The notes beneath the pieces were generated by a model. That model saw only the letters and a list, made by a program, of their open reading frames with translations. It had not been told where the DNA came from and did not search any database. The translations under genes and the position numbers were made by a program. Below are positions 35,892 to 43,063 of a DNA stretch of 64,000 bases, in pieces. The first letter of the stretch is position 1; every line of letters begins with the position of its first letter. The stretch is from an uncultured Sterolibacterium sp. (lineage in GTDB: Bacteria > Pseudomonadota > Gammaproteobacteria > Burkholderiales > Rhodocyclaceae). The stretch spans positions 23,005 to 87,004 of the forward strand of contig CAILCO010000046.1 of the NCBI GenBank assembly GCA_903832735.1. The letters are read 5' to 3'.

Positions 35892-35912
35892 TGGACTGGA
35901 CAGTATAGTCCA
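35892..35912 (-). promoter_or_regulatory. Candidate TetR operator over the -10 element
   Basis: TGGACT and AGTCCA form an inverted repeat with a nine-base centre, about 20 bases upstream of the tetR start. On the minus strand TATACT lies inside it and could be the -10, so binding would block the promoter. No strong -35 was found. Confidence 0.5.
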
Positions 35913-35993
35913 ATGCTCGGTTGAGTGCAGCTAAAGCGTAGCGCCTGCTCCGCGGCACTAGTTTGAGCCTTACCCTTAAGAGGGGCGGACCAT

Positions 35994-36560
35994 TCAGAGC
36001 GGAATGCTCGCGACGCGCTTTTCCAATTTCGCCAGATCGTCGCGGAGCCTGGCGACACCTGCTGCAAAGCTGACTGTGTCGCTCTGTTTGACCAGCAGTG
36101 GTTGTTCCTCGGTGAAGTATTCGGCGAGATTCTCCGCCAGCGTCGTCGCCGCCTGGTGTTGCCAGGCGGCGAACGCACTGATCAGGCCGGCGACGCGGTG
36201 CGCGGCGATGTCGCCGACTTGTCCGGAGAGGTCTTCCTCGAAATCCCAGCGCAGCTCGCGCAGGACGAAGCCGAGAGCGTCGGCAAATTCCGCCGAGCCG
36301 CTGACCTGCACCTCCTTAGCAACCGCGTCAGTTCCGCGCAGGGCCACCAGTGGCGCGTCTGCGGGCAGCGTGATCTCGACGTCCGCCGGGCTACCGCCGG
36401 CAGGCGCCAACTGGCCTGATTCGTCGATGGCGAAATCGAGTTGCCAGGGCGGAAGCCTCAGTCGCGCTGTTCGACCGGCGAAGGGCAGAAGGCGCGCCCT
36501 GGCCCACGCGGCGTCGGCGAGCAGATGGTTGAGGACGGCCAGCGCGGCCCGGTCGAGCAT
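35994..36560 (-). CDS. ubiJ: Ubiquinone biosynthesis accessory factor UbiJ (SCP2 domain)
   Basis: About 188 residues. An SCP2 sterol-carrier-like lipid-binding domain (residues ~25-125, LRLPPWQLDFAIDESGQLAP, ADVEITLPADAPLVAL) is followed by a C-terminal helix-rich tail ending VARLRDDLAKLEKRV, likely coiled coil. UbiJ is part of the soluble Ubi complex that holds quinone precursors. The start MLDRAALAVLNHLL (ATG 36560) fits the family; the track's longer start takes in hairpin sequence. The usual downstream ubiB is absent; tetR follows instead. Confidence 0.8.
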   Translation of the reverse strand: MLDRAALAVLNHLLADAAWARARLLPFAGRTARLRLPPWQLDFAIDESGQLAPAGGSPADVEITLPADAPLVALRGTDAVAKEVQVSGSAEFADALGFVLRELRWDFEEDLSGQVGDIAAHRVAGLISAFAAWQHQAATTLAENLAEYFTEEQPLLVKQSDTVSFAAGVARLRDDLAKLEKRVASIPL

Positions 36561-36625
36561 GTTTAGCGCGGAATACCCTGCCAAGCGCGCTGTGTCAGGT
36601 TCGAGCGGAGCAAGCAGGTTGCTAG

Positions 36626-36643
36626 CCTCCCCGCGAGGGGAGG
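36626..36643. repeat. Hairpin between Tim44-like gene and ubiJ
   Basis: CCTCCCC and GGGGAGG pair with a GCGA loop. It lies in the ~170-base gap ahead of ubiJ and has no T tract; it may be a repeat or an mRNA structure. Confidence 0.45.
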
Positions 36644-36731
36644 ATGGGAGGGGCGGGCGCGTTTGCCAGCTTGAAGCATTACCACGCCCAGCCATTTCAT
36701 CGTGAGGGGTGATTCATCGGAGCCATGAGCG

Positions 36732-37589
36732 TTACGAGTACTGCTGGATCCCGGCTATGACCCAGCCATGGCTTCCGTCCACGGGCTTGGTCAGGTGCCA
36801 GACCTCGTCGAAAGCTTCTGGCGCAGCGTTGGCGCTCTCGCGGATGCTGCCGTGAAAGCGCACGCTGGCAATTTGCCGCGCCTCTTCATTGGCAAGGTCG
36901 AGCAGTTCGGCATTCAGCTGGATCACGTCGGTCTGCTGCACTGCGCGATTCCGCTCCTGGTATTCCATCTGGATTTCCGCGTACATCTCCGGCGTGGTGA
37001 AAGCGCGGATGTCCTCCAGGTTGCCGGCGTCATTGGCGGCCTGCAGGCGGACGAAGTTGAGCTTGGCCTGACGCAGGAATCCCTCTACGTCAAAGCCGGC
37101 CGGCACGCTGCCGGTAGTGGCTGCTACGGCTGCACCGCCGCCTAGAGCCATCAGTCTCGGCGCGGCCGGACCGGTCGAAGTCGGGCCGGCGCCGGCATAT
37201 CGCAGTGGTTCTGCCTGATTGCGGTTCAGCAAACTGCGCACCAGGAACACCACCGCAGCCCCGGCGAGCAGCGCCATCAGGATCCCACCGAAGCCGCCCA
37301 TGCCGAAGTGACTGAGCAAGGCGCCAATCCCGGCACCCAGAGCCAAGCCGCCCAGCATGCCCATCCAGGGCGAACGGGTGGGAGCCGCCGCCGGGGCTGC
37401 CGCGGGGGCCGGCGTGGGAGCGGCAGCCGGTGCGGAGGGTGTGGGAGGCAGTGCCTGGCGATTCATGACGCTGCCGCTACGGCTCATGCCGGAGGAGCTG
37501 CCGCCGCCCAGACGCGCGGCCTCGGCAACATGGCTGGTCAGAGCAAAAATCAGGAGGGCCGAGAACAGGGTCGATAACAGATTTTTCAT
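36732..37589 (-). CDS. Tim44-like domain protein
   Basis: 285 residues. A signal peptide (MKNLLSTLFSALLIFALTSHVAEAA) is followed by a low-complexity Ala/Pro region, one or two membrane segments (WMGMLGGLALGAGIGALLSHFG, GILMALLAGAAVVFLVRSLL) and a C-terminal Tim44-like domain (~170-285: GFDVEGFLRQAKLNFVRLQAANDAGNLEDI). Bacterial Tim44-like proteins are inner-membrane proteins of unclear role. It sits between ubiE and ubiJ as in related bacteria, suggesting a link to membrane or quinone biology, but function is not shown. Confidence 0.82.
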   Translation of the reverse strand: MKNLLSTLFSALLIFALTSHVAEAARLGGGSSSGMSRSGSVMNRQALPPTPSAPAAAPTPAPAAAPAAAPTRSPWMGMLGGLALGAGIGALLSHFGMGGFGGILMALLAGAAVVFLVRSLLNRNQAEPLRYAGAGPTSTGPAAPRLMALGGGAAVAATTGSVPAGFDVEGFLRQAKLNFVRLQAANDAGNLEDIRAFTTPEMYAEIQMEYQERNRAVQQTDVIQLNAELLDLANEEARQIASVRFHGSIRESANAAPEAFDEVWHLTKPVDGSHGWVIAGIQQYS

Positions 37590-37605
37590 GGGGTCTCCTC
37601 GATAT

Positions 37606-38352
37606 TTATAGTTTGTAACCGCGGTGCAAGGCTACCACGCCGGCGCTCAGGTTGAAGTATTCGACTCTCTCGAGGCCGGCTTGTTCCATCATTGCCTTCA
37701 GCGCCTCCTGATCCGGATGCATCCGGATCGATTCGGCCAGATAGCGATAGCTGTCGGCATCGCCGGCCACCTTGGCTCCGAGCCAGGGAAGCAACTTGAA
37801 AGAATAGATATCGTAGGCGGCTTTTAGGGGTTGCCATACCTTGGAGAATTCCAACACCAGCAGCCGGCCGCCGGGCCGCAGCACGCGCCGCATCTCGGCC
37901 AGCGCCCGCTCCTTGTGGGTCATGTTGCGCAAGCCGAAGGCGACCGTGACGCAGTCGAAATAATCATCGGGGAAGGGCAGTTTCTCGGCGTCGCACTGGG
38001 CCGCCGGCGTTTGTATCCCATGGTCGAGCAGCCGATCGCGGCCGACTTCGAGCATCGCGTTGTTGATGTCGGTGAGCCAGACCAACCCGCCGGTCTGCTC
38101 GAAATTGCCGACCCGTCGGGCGAAGGCCAGTGCCAGGTCGGCCGTGCCGCCGGCGACGTCTAGCACGCGCTCGCCCGTCTTGACGCCCGAGATCTGGATG
38201 GCGAACTGCTTCCAGAGCCGGTGCAGGCCCAGCGACATCAGGTCGTTCATGATGTCGTATTTTTGCGCCACCGAGGAGAATACCCCGGCGACGCGTTCCG
38301 CTTTCTGATCTTCCGGGATCTGTTCGAAACCGAAGTGGGTTTGCTCGGACAT
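37606..38352 (-). CDS. ubiE: Ubiquinone/menaquinone biosynthesis C-methyltransferase UbiE
   Basis: 248 residues. SAM-dependent C-methylation of demethylmenaquinol or the ubiquinone intermediate. [41 protein letters not shown] (SAM site), [26 protein letters not shown] and a conserved C-terminus are diagnostic. The DUF971 gene is two bases upstream and the Tim44-like gene follows. Confidence 0.96.
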   Translation of the reverse strand: MSEQTHFGFEQIPEDQKAERVAGVFSSVAQKYDIMNDLMSLGLHRLWKQFAIQISGVKTGERVLDVAGGTADLALAFARRVGNFEQTGGLVWLTDINNAMLEVGRDRLLDHGIQTPAAQCDAEKLPFPDDYFDCVTVAFGLRNMTHKERALAEMRRVLRPGGRLLVLEFSKVWQPLKAAYDIYSFKLLPWLGAKVAGDADSYRYLAESIRMHPDQEALKAMMEQAGLERVEYFNLSAGVVALHRGYKL

Positions 38353-38354
38353 GC

Positions 38355-38777
38355 TCAGTGGTGGCCGCAGCTTCCGCCGGCTTTCGGCGGCGGGGTCGTG
38401 GAGTCGATGTCCCGACTCGCGCCGGCGGCTTCCAGTTTGGCCAGATAGTCCTGCCAGAGTTCTTCCTGGTTCGTGCCCAGGTGGTAGAGCAGGTCCCAGG
38501 AATAGATGCCGGTGTCGTGGCCGTCCGAGAAGCTGGGCAAGATCGCGTAATTGCCGACCGGCTCGATCTTGGTTATATCGACATCGCGTTTTCCGGTCTG
38601 CAGGACTTCCTGGCCGGGGCCGTGACCGCGGACCTCGGCGGAAGGGCTATAGACCCGCAGAAATTCAAGGCTCATCGTGAAGGTCTTGCCGTCGGGAAAA
38701 GAGACTTCCAGTTGGCGTGACTTCTGGTGCAGTTTGATTTCGCTGGGAGCGAGGGTGTGTGCGTTAAGACCGGCCAT
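38355..38777 (-). CDS. DUF971 domain protein
   Basis: 140 residues. [42 protein letters not shown] is the gamma-butyrobetaine hydroxylase-like N-terminal domain (DUF971). Such stand-alone proteins are thought to bind iron or Fe-S; the C-terminal SCGHH tail has potential metal ligands. It sits two bases before ubiE. ATG 38777 gives the family start (MAGLNAH); the track adds an N-terminal extension. Confidence 0.85.
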   Translation of the reverse strand: MAGLNAHTLAPSEIKLHQKSRQLEVSFPDGKTFTMSLEFLRVYSPSAEVRGHGPGQEVLQTGKRDVDITKIEPVGNYAILPSFSDGHDTGIYSWDLLYHLGTNQEELWQDYLAKLEAAGASRDIDSTTPPPKAGGSCGHH

Positions 38778-38883
38778 GAAGGTTATCTTCGGGTAACAGG
38801 GCGGATTATCATAGCGCAGAACCCGCGACAGGGCACTGGCAAATGAGCGGCAATTGAGTGGAACTTGAGCGGCCAATCCAAGC

Positions 38884-38901
38884 TTGTCATCAAACTGTCA
38901 C
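38884..38901 (+). promoter_or_regulatory. PHO box upstream of phoB
   Basis: TTGTCAT-CAAA-CTGTCAC: two seven-base PhoB half-sites with a four-base spacer, close to the consensus CTGTCAT-N4-CTGTCAT, 46 bases before the phoB ATG. It implies autoregulation by phosphorylated PhoB. Confidence 0.82.
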
Positions 38902-38946
38902 CCGTTCGCAATACACTGCCGCTTTCGCGACAGACTAAGCGCCCCC

Positions 38947-39648
38947 ATGACAGCCCAAATTCTGGTGGTGGAAGACGAGCCGGCGATCCAGGTGCTGATT
39001 GCCGCCAATCTGACTCGTGCCGGTCACGAAGTCGTCATGGTGGCCGACGCCGAAGCCGCCCAACGCCAGATAAATCTGGCACTGCCGGACTTGATCCTGC
39101 TCGACTGGATGCTTCCGGGAATGAGCGGCATCGAACTGGCCCGGCGCCTGCGCGGTGAAGAGCGCACGCGGCCAGTGCCAATCATCATGCTGACCGCGCG
39201 CGGCGACGAGCACGACAAGATCCTGGGGCTGGAAACGGGCGCCGACGACTACATCACCAAGCCGTTCTCGCCGCGCGAGCTGGTCGCGCGGATCAAAGCT
39301 GTGCTGCGGCGACTGGCGCCCCAGGCAACCGATGATGCCGTCGACCTTGGCGGCCTGCGCCTCGATCCGGTGACTCATCGCATCCATGCCGGCGGCCAGT
39401 TGGTGAGCCTCGGCCCCACCGAATTCCGCCTGCTGCATTTTCTGATGGCCCATGGCGAACGCGTACACAGCCGCAGCCAACTGCTCGACCGGGTTTGGGG
39501 CGATCATGTCTTCGTCGAGGAGCGGACCGTCGATGTGCATATCCGGCGCTTGCGCGCCGCCCTTGAGGCGACGGGTCACGACGCCTTGATCCAGACCGTG
39601 CGCGGCAGCGGCTACCGTTTCTCGACCAGCGGCAAGGTGGCGGATTGA
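38947..39648 (+). CDS. phoB: Phosphate regulon response regulator PhoB
   Basis: 233 residues. Receiver domain with the phosphorylated Asp in LILLDWMLPGMSG, T in MLTARGDE and K in DYITKPFSP; then an OmpR/PhoB winged helix (RTVDVHIRRLRAAL, TVRGSGYRFS). Phosphorylated PhoB activates phosphate-starvation genes. ATG 38947 is chosen; the track extends into the PHO box. It overlaps phoR by four bases. No pst or phoU gene is in the window. Confidence 0.93.
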   Translation: MTAQILVVEDEPAIQVLIAANLTRAGHEVVMVADAEAAQRQINLALPDLILLDWMLPGMSGIELARRLRGEERTRPVPIIMLTARGDEHDKILGLETGADDYITKPFSPRELVARIKAVLRRLAPQATDDAVDLGGLRLDPVTHRIHAGGQLVSLGPTEFRLLHFLMAHGERVHSRSQLLDRVWGDHVFVEERTVDVHIRRLRAALEATGHDALIQTVRGSGYRFSTSGKVAD

Positions 39649-40997
39649 GATCCGAAGTCAGCGCGGTCTGGCTCGAAGCGCTCGCTGCGGTCGCAGTGTG
39701 CGTTCTGGCCGGACTGGCGGCATGGGCGATCGCGACGCCATGGTGGGGGCTCGCCGTGGCAACTGCGGGGCTGATCTCGCTGGGTCTCTACCACCTGTTC
39801 CATCTTGCCAGGCTGGTGCGCTGGCTCGCCCGGCCGGCCGGCACGCCGTTGCCCGATGGCCTCGGCGTCTGGGCAGGGGTGTACGCTGCCCTGCATCGCC
39901 GCACCCGTCGGGCAATTGAGCGGCAACAGGAATTATCCACGGCCCTGGAGCGTTTCCGCAGCGCCGGCCAGGCACTGCCCGACGGCGTCGTGGTGCTCGA
40001 CGGCCACCATGCCATCGAGTGGCTGAATGCAACCGCCGCTGAGCACCTGGGGCTGACGCTGGATCAGGATCGTGGCTGCCCCCTGACCAACCTGGTACGC
40101 GATCCCGAGTTCGTTCGCTACCTCGAAGGCGGCCAGTATGCCGAGCCGCTGGTGCTGCATCCGGGACGCAGTCCCGGCCTCAGCCTGGCGCTCCAGGTCG
40201 TCCCCTATGGGCAGGCGCAGAAGCTGCTGCTGTCGCGCGACATCAGTCAGCTGGAGAAACTTGAGACCATGCGCCGCGACTTTGTCGCCAACGTCTCGCA
40301 CGAACTGAAGACGCCGCTTACCGTGGTCGGCGGCTTTCTCGAAACCCTGTCGGATTGTTTGGGCGAAATTCCGCCGGCGGAAGCCGAACGCTACCTGAAT
40401 CTGGCGAGTGAACAGGCGCAGCGCATGGAGCGGCTGATCGAAGATCTGCTGACCTTGTCCGCGCTCGAGACCGGCAGCATGGCGCCGACCGAGGAAGCGG
40501 TGCCTCTGGCGGAATTGTTGACAGAAGTAGCCGATGAGGCCCGTGCCCTATCCGCCGGAGCGCACCGAATTTTGCTCCATGTATCCGAGTGCGGCAGTCT
40601 GCTGGGCAGCCGCGCCGAGTTGCACAGTGCCTTCGGCAATCTTGCCGGCAACGCCGTGCGCTATACCCCGGCGGGCGGGACGATCGATATTGCCTGGGAA
40701 TCCGGCGAGGATGGCGGCGGTTCGTTCCGTGTCAAGGATCAGGGCATCGGCATCGAGGCGCACCATCTGCCGCGCCTGACGGAACGCTTCTATCGCGTCG
40801 ATCGAGGTCGCTCGCGCGAATCGGGCGGCACCGGCCTGGGTCTGGCGATCGTCAAGCATGTCCTGACCCGGCATCAGGCCACGCTCGAAATCGAAAGTCA
40901 GCCCGGTTCCGGCAGTTGCTTCAGGATCCGCTTCCCGGCGCGGCGCTGCCTGCCGGCTCCCTCGGCGCAGGGCCGCCCCAAGGCGAGGGTAGGGTAA
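39645..40997 (+). CDS. phoR: Phosphate regulon sensor kinase PhoR
   Basis: 450 residues. Two N-terminal hydrophobic segments, a PAS-like region around 95-200, the HisKA phosphoacceptor in SHELKTPLTVV (~220) and HATPase motifs NLAGNAVRYTPAGG and SGGTGLGLAIVKHVL. TTG 39645 overlaps the phoB stop and has AAGGTGG upstream. The last codons run through the dispersed repeat GGGCCGCCCCAAGGCGAGG, so the C-terminal ~10 residues (AQGRPKARVG) are repeat-derived. Confidence 0.92.
   Translation: MRSEVSAVWLEALAAVAVCVLAGLAAWAIATPWWGLAVATAGLISLGLYHLFHLARLVRWLARPAGTPLPDGLGVWAGVYAALHRRTRRAIERQQELSTALERFRSAGQALPDGVVVLDGHHAIEWLNATAAEHLGLTLDQDRGCPLTNLVRDPEFVRYLEGGQYAEPLVLHPGRSPGLSLALQVVPYGQAQKLLLSRDISQLEKLETMRRDFVANVSHELKTPLTVVGGFLETLSDCLGEIPPAEAERYLNLASEQAQRMERLIEDLLTLSALETGSMAPTEEAVPLAELLTEVADEARALSAGAHRILLHVSECGSLLGSRAELHSAFGNLAGNAVRYTPAGGTIDIAWESGEDGGGSFRVKDQGIGIEAHHLPRLTERFYRVDRGRSRESGGTGLGLAIVKHVLTRHQATLEIESQPGSGSCFRIRFPARRCLPAPSAQGRPKARVG
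40969..40988. repeat. GC-rich dispersed repeat, copy 2, inside the 3' end of phoR
   Basis: AGGGCCGCCCCAAGGCGAGG, differing by one core base from the copy at 20971 and nearly identical to that at 48361. It is translated as part of the PhoR C-terminus. Confidence 0.6.
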
Positions 40998-41009
40998 GGC
41001 CCTTTTGGC

Positions 41010-42608
41010 TCATTGCCATTCGAAATCGGCACGCTCGAAGTCGGCTCCGCGTTCGAGCAGGTGGCTCAGGCGGATGGTACGCGAGTGGTCGCTATAGGTT
41101 TCGACGATCCGGCCCGGGCGGAAACAACCGCTCGGCATCAGCACGCTGGCGGGTTCATTCAGTTGCGGGACAGCGGGCAAGCGCAGACCCGGGCGGAACA
41201 TTTCATTGGCCGCGGTCACGCCGGTGCCGCGCAAAGCCACTGCCGTGGGCTTTCCCGGCAGGAAGCGGAGGAGGGCGGCGACGCAGCCAGCGTCGGTGTC
41301 CACCATGACCGCACGAACGATGCCGAGCAGGAAGCCCTGGGCGCCATCGCTGTGGACCGCCACCAGGTGGCCGTTGCCCAGTCGCATCCCAGGCTGGCTT
41401 AGAGGGCGCACGAGACGCAGGCCGGCGCTGTCCTCCTCGGCAAGCTGCCAGACTTCCAGCGCGTATTGCTCGCCGTCCCCGTCGCGACGTCGGGCAGCGA
41501 TGCTGCCGAAGGTGGCGATCTCATCCAGTTCCTGCTTGTTCAGCCGGGCCGGACCTGCCGGCTGGCGGAATGCCTCGCCGGAAAGCTGATAGTGGATCGC
41601 GGCGATGCCGCCGACCAGTTGGCAGCTGGCGTTCCTGCTCGTTCGCCTGGGCGTGAGAGGCCCGCCTTTGCACCAGATCAGATAGACCTGCTTCAGCAAT
41701 TCCGCGCAGGCCGGTTGCACGCAGTCCTTGCCAAGTTGCAGCAATTCCGGCGAAACGCCGTCAGCCAGCGCCGCCAGCCTGACCTTGAGACTCTTGCGCA
41801 GTTTGGCTGGATCCAGCCAGCGCAGCAAAGCACCGTCGTTCCGTATCGGCTTGAACAGAACGGGCTGCTCGCCGGCCAAGTCCACGGTCAGAAGTGGAAC
41901 ATTCGGCCGCGTGCCCGGCGGCGCATCCGGTGGCGCCACCGCCAGGATCAGCACCTTGCCCGACCAGCGTTGCGCCCACCGTGCGACCAGATCAAGTTGT
42001 CTGGGAGTGAGTTCGAAGGGCTGGGCGGCGGCTATCAACAGCGGTTCGACGTAAGCTGCGGCGACATTCGTGCTGGCATGGCCTCTCAGTTTGTCCGCGA
42101 CCGGTCGGTGGGTCAGTTGCAGGCTTTCGGCGGCACGATAGATACCATGCAGGCGGCGCCAATAACTTGCCGAAGGCAGAAACCCGGCGCGGCAGTCGTC
42201 CTGCAGGGCCCAGGTCATGGCACTGAGCGCGCGTTGGGCGATCAGTGCCGTCCGCTCGGGCAGTTGCCCGTTCTCCTGCAGGCAAAGCAGGTAATTCGCT
42301 TCCAGCGCCAGCCAGAGGGCCAGGCTGGCCTGGTAAGCCGCTTGCTCCGCCTCCGCCAGGGGCAGGAGCTTTCCGGCGAAGCGTCGGGAGCAGGAGGTCT
42401 GGGCGAGGACGATGGTTTCGCGCAACAGTTCGAGGATCTCCGCGCGTTCCCCGGGAGGCAGGGCGGTATCGGCGAGCAGGTTCAACTGACGCAGGAGCAG
42501 CGCCTGCAACTGCTGGCTCTCGGCGAGGGGCAGGTTGGCCAGCCAGGCCCGGCAGCCGCTCGCGCTGGTGAAAGCGAGTAGCTCCGTCCCGGGGCCGGCG
42601 CCGATCAT
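41010..42608 (-). CDS. Uncharacterised 532-residue protein
   Basis: I do not recognise a named family. No signal peptide or membrane helix is apparent. The N-terminal ~200 residues are Leu/Ala/Gln-rich and look mainly helical (LLRQLNLLADTALPPGERAEILELLRETI). A middle section carries beta-strand-like sequence (GKVLILAVAPPDAP). The C-terminal ~120 residues (GFLLGIVRAVMVDTDAGCVAALLRFLPGKPTAVALRG) look like a small beta-barrel, which could be PilZ-like, but I see no clear RxxxR/DxSxxG pair. Its ATG overlaps the HIT gene stop by four bases, and both follow the FAD/Fe-S oxidoreductase. It is convergent with phoR. Confidence 0.75.
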   Translation of the reverse strand: MIGAGPGTELLAFTSASGCRAWLANLPLAESQQLQALLLRQLNLLADTALPPGERAEILELLRETIVLAQTSCSRRFAGKLLPLAEAEQAAYQASLALWLALEANYLLCLQENGQLPERTALIAQRALSAMTWALQDDCRAGFLPSASYWRRLHGIYRAAESLQLTHRPVADKLRGHASTNVAAAYVEPLLIAAAQPFELTPRQLDLVARWAQRWSGKVLILAVAPPDAPPGTRPNVPLLTVDLAGEQPVLFKPIRNDGALLRWLDPAKLRKSLKVRLAALADGVSPELLQLGKDCVQPACAELLKQVYLIWCKGGPLTPRRTSRNASCQLVGGIAAIHYQLSGEAFRQPAGPARLNKQELDEIATFGSIAARRRDGDGEQYALEVWQLAEEDSAGLRLVRPLSQPGMRLGNGHLVAVHSDGAQGFLLGIVRAVMVDTDAGCVAALLRFLPGKPTAVALRGTGVTAANEMFRPGLRLPAVPQLNEPASVLMPSGCFRPGRIVETYSDHSRTIRLSHLLERGADFERADFEWQ

Positions 42609-43057
42609 GAACTGCCCTGTTCCCCTGCCAACGCCTGCGTGATTGCCTGGCGCAGCACTGTGCTGTTCACCTCGGCCCGGGTCGGGCTAGCCTCGCGCTT
42701 AGGTTTTGCCCAGATCGGCGCGGGAAAATGGCGGTCGTCGGAAAAGCGTGGGATGACGTGCCAGTGGAGATGCGGCACGACATTGCCGAGGCTGGCGAGA
42801 TTGATCTTGTGCGGCCGGTAGCATGCGCGCAGCGCCGTTTCAGTGGCGAATACCAGCGCCAGTAGATGAGCCCGGTCGGCGCCGGAGAGGTCGCTCATCT
42901 CGCCCACGTGAGCTCGCCAGATCACCCGGCAGAAACCCGGATAGTCGCGGCCTTCATCGCCGCCCACGCGCACCACGCGGCAAAGTTCGTCCTGCCAGAG
43001 GAGCTCGCCGCCGGGAAGCCGGCACAACTCACAAGGTTCGACGGGGTCCATGTTCAT
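42605..43057 (-). CDS. HIT family protein (nucleotide hydrolase/transferase)
   Basis: 150 residues. The histidine triad HLHWHVIPRF and an N-terminal pair of cysteine-containing turns (CELCRLPGGELL) mark the HIT/Fhit-like branch, which cleaves or transfers nucleotide monophosphates. The C-terminal tail is longer than in minimal HIT proteins. It lies six bases after the FAD/Fe-S gene and overlaps the next gene, so the three are probably co-transcribed. Confidence 0.85.
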   Translation of the reverse strand: MNMDPVEPCELCRLPGGELLWQDELCRVVRVGGDEGRDYPGFCRVIWRAHVGEMSDLSGADRAHLLALVFATETALRACYRPHKINLASLGNVVPHLHWHVIPRFSDDRHFPAPIWAKPKREASPTRAEVNSTVLRQAITQALAGEQGSS

Positions 43058-43063
43058 CGCCGC

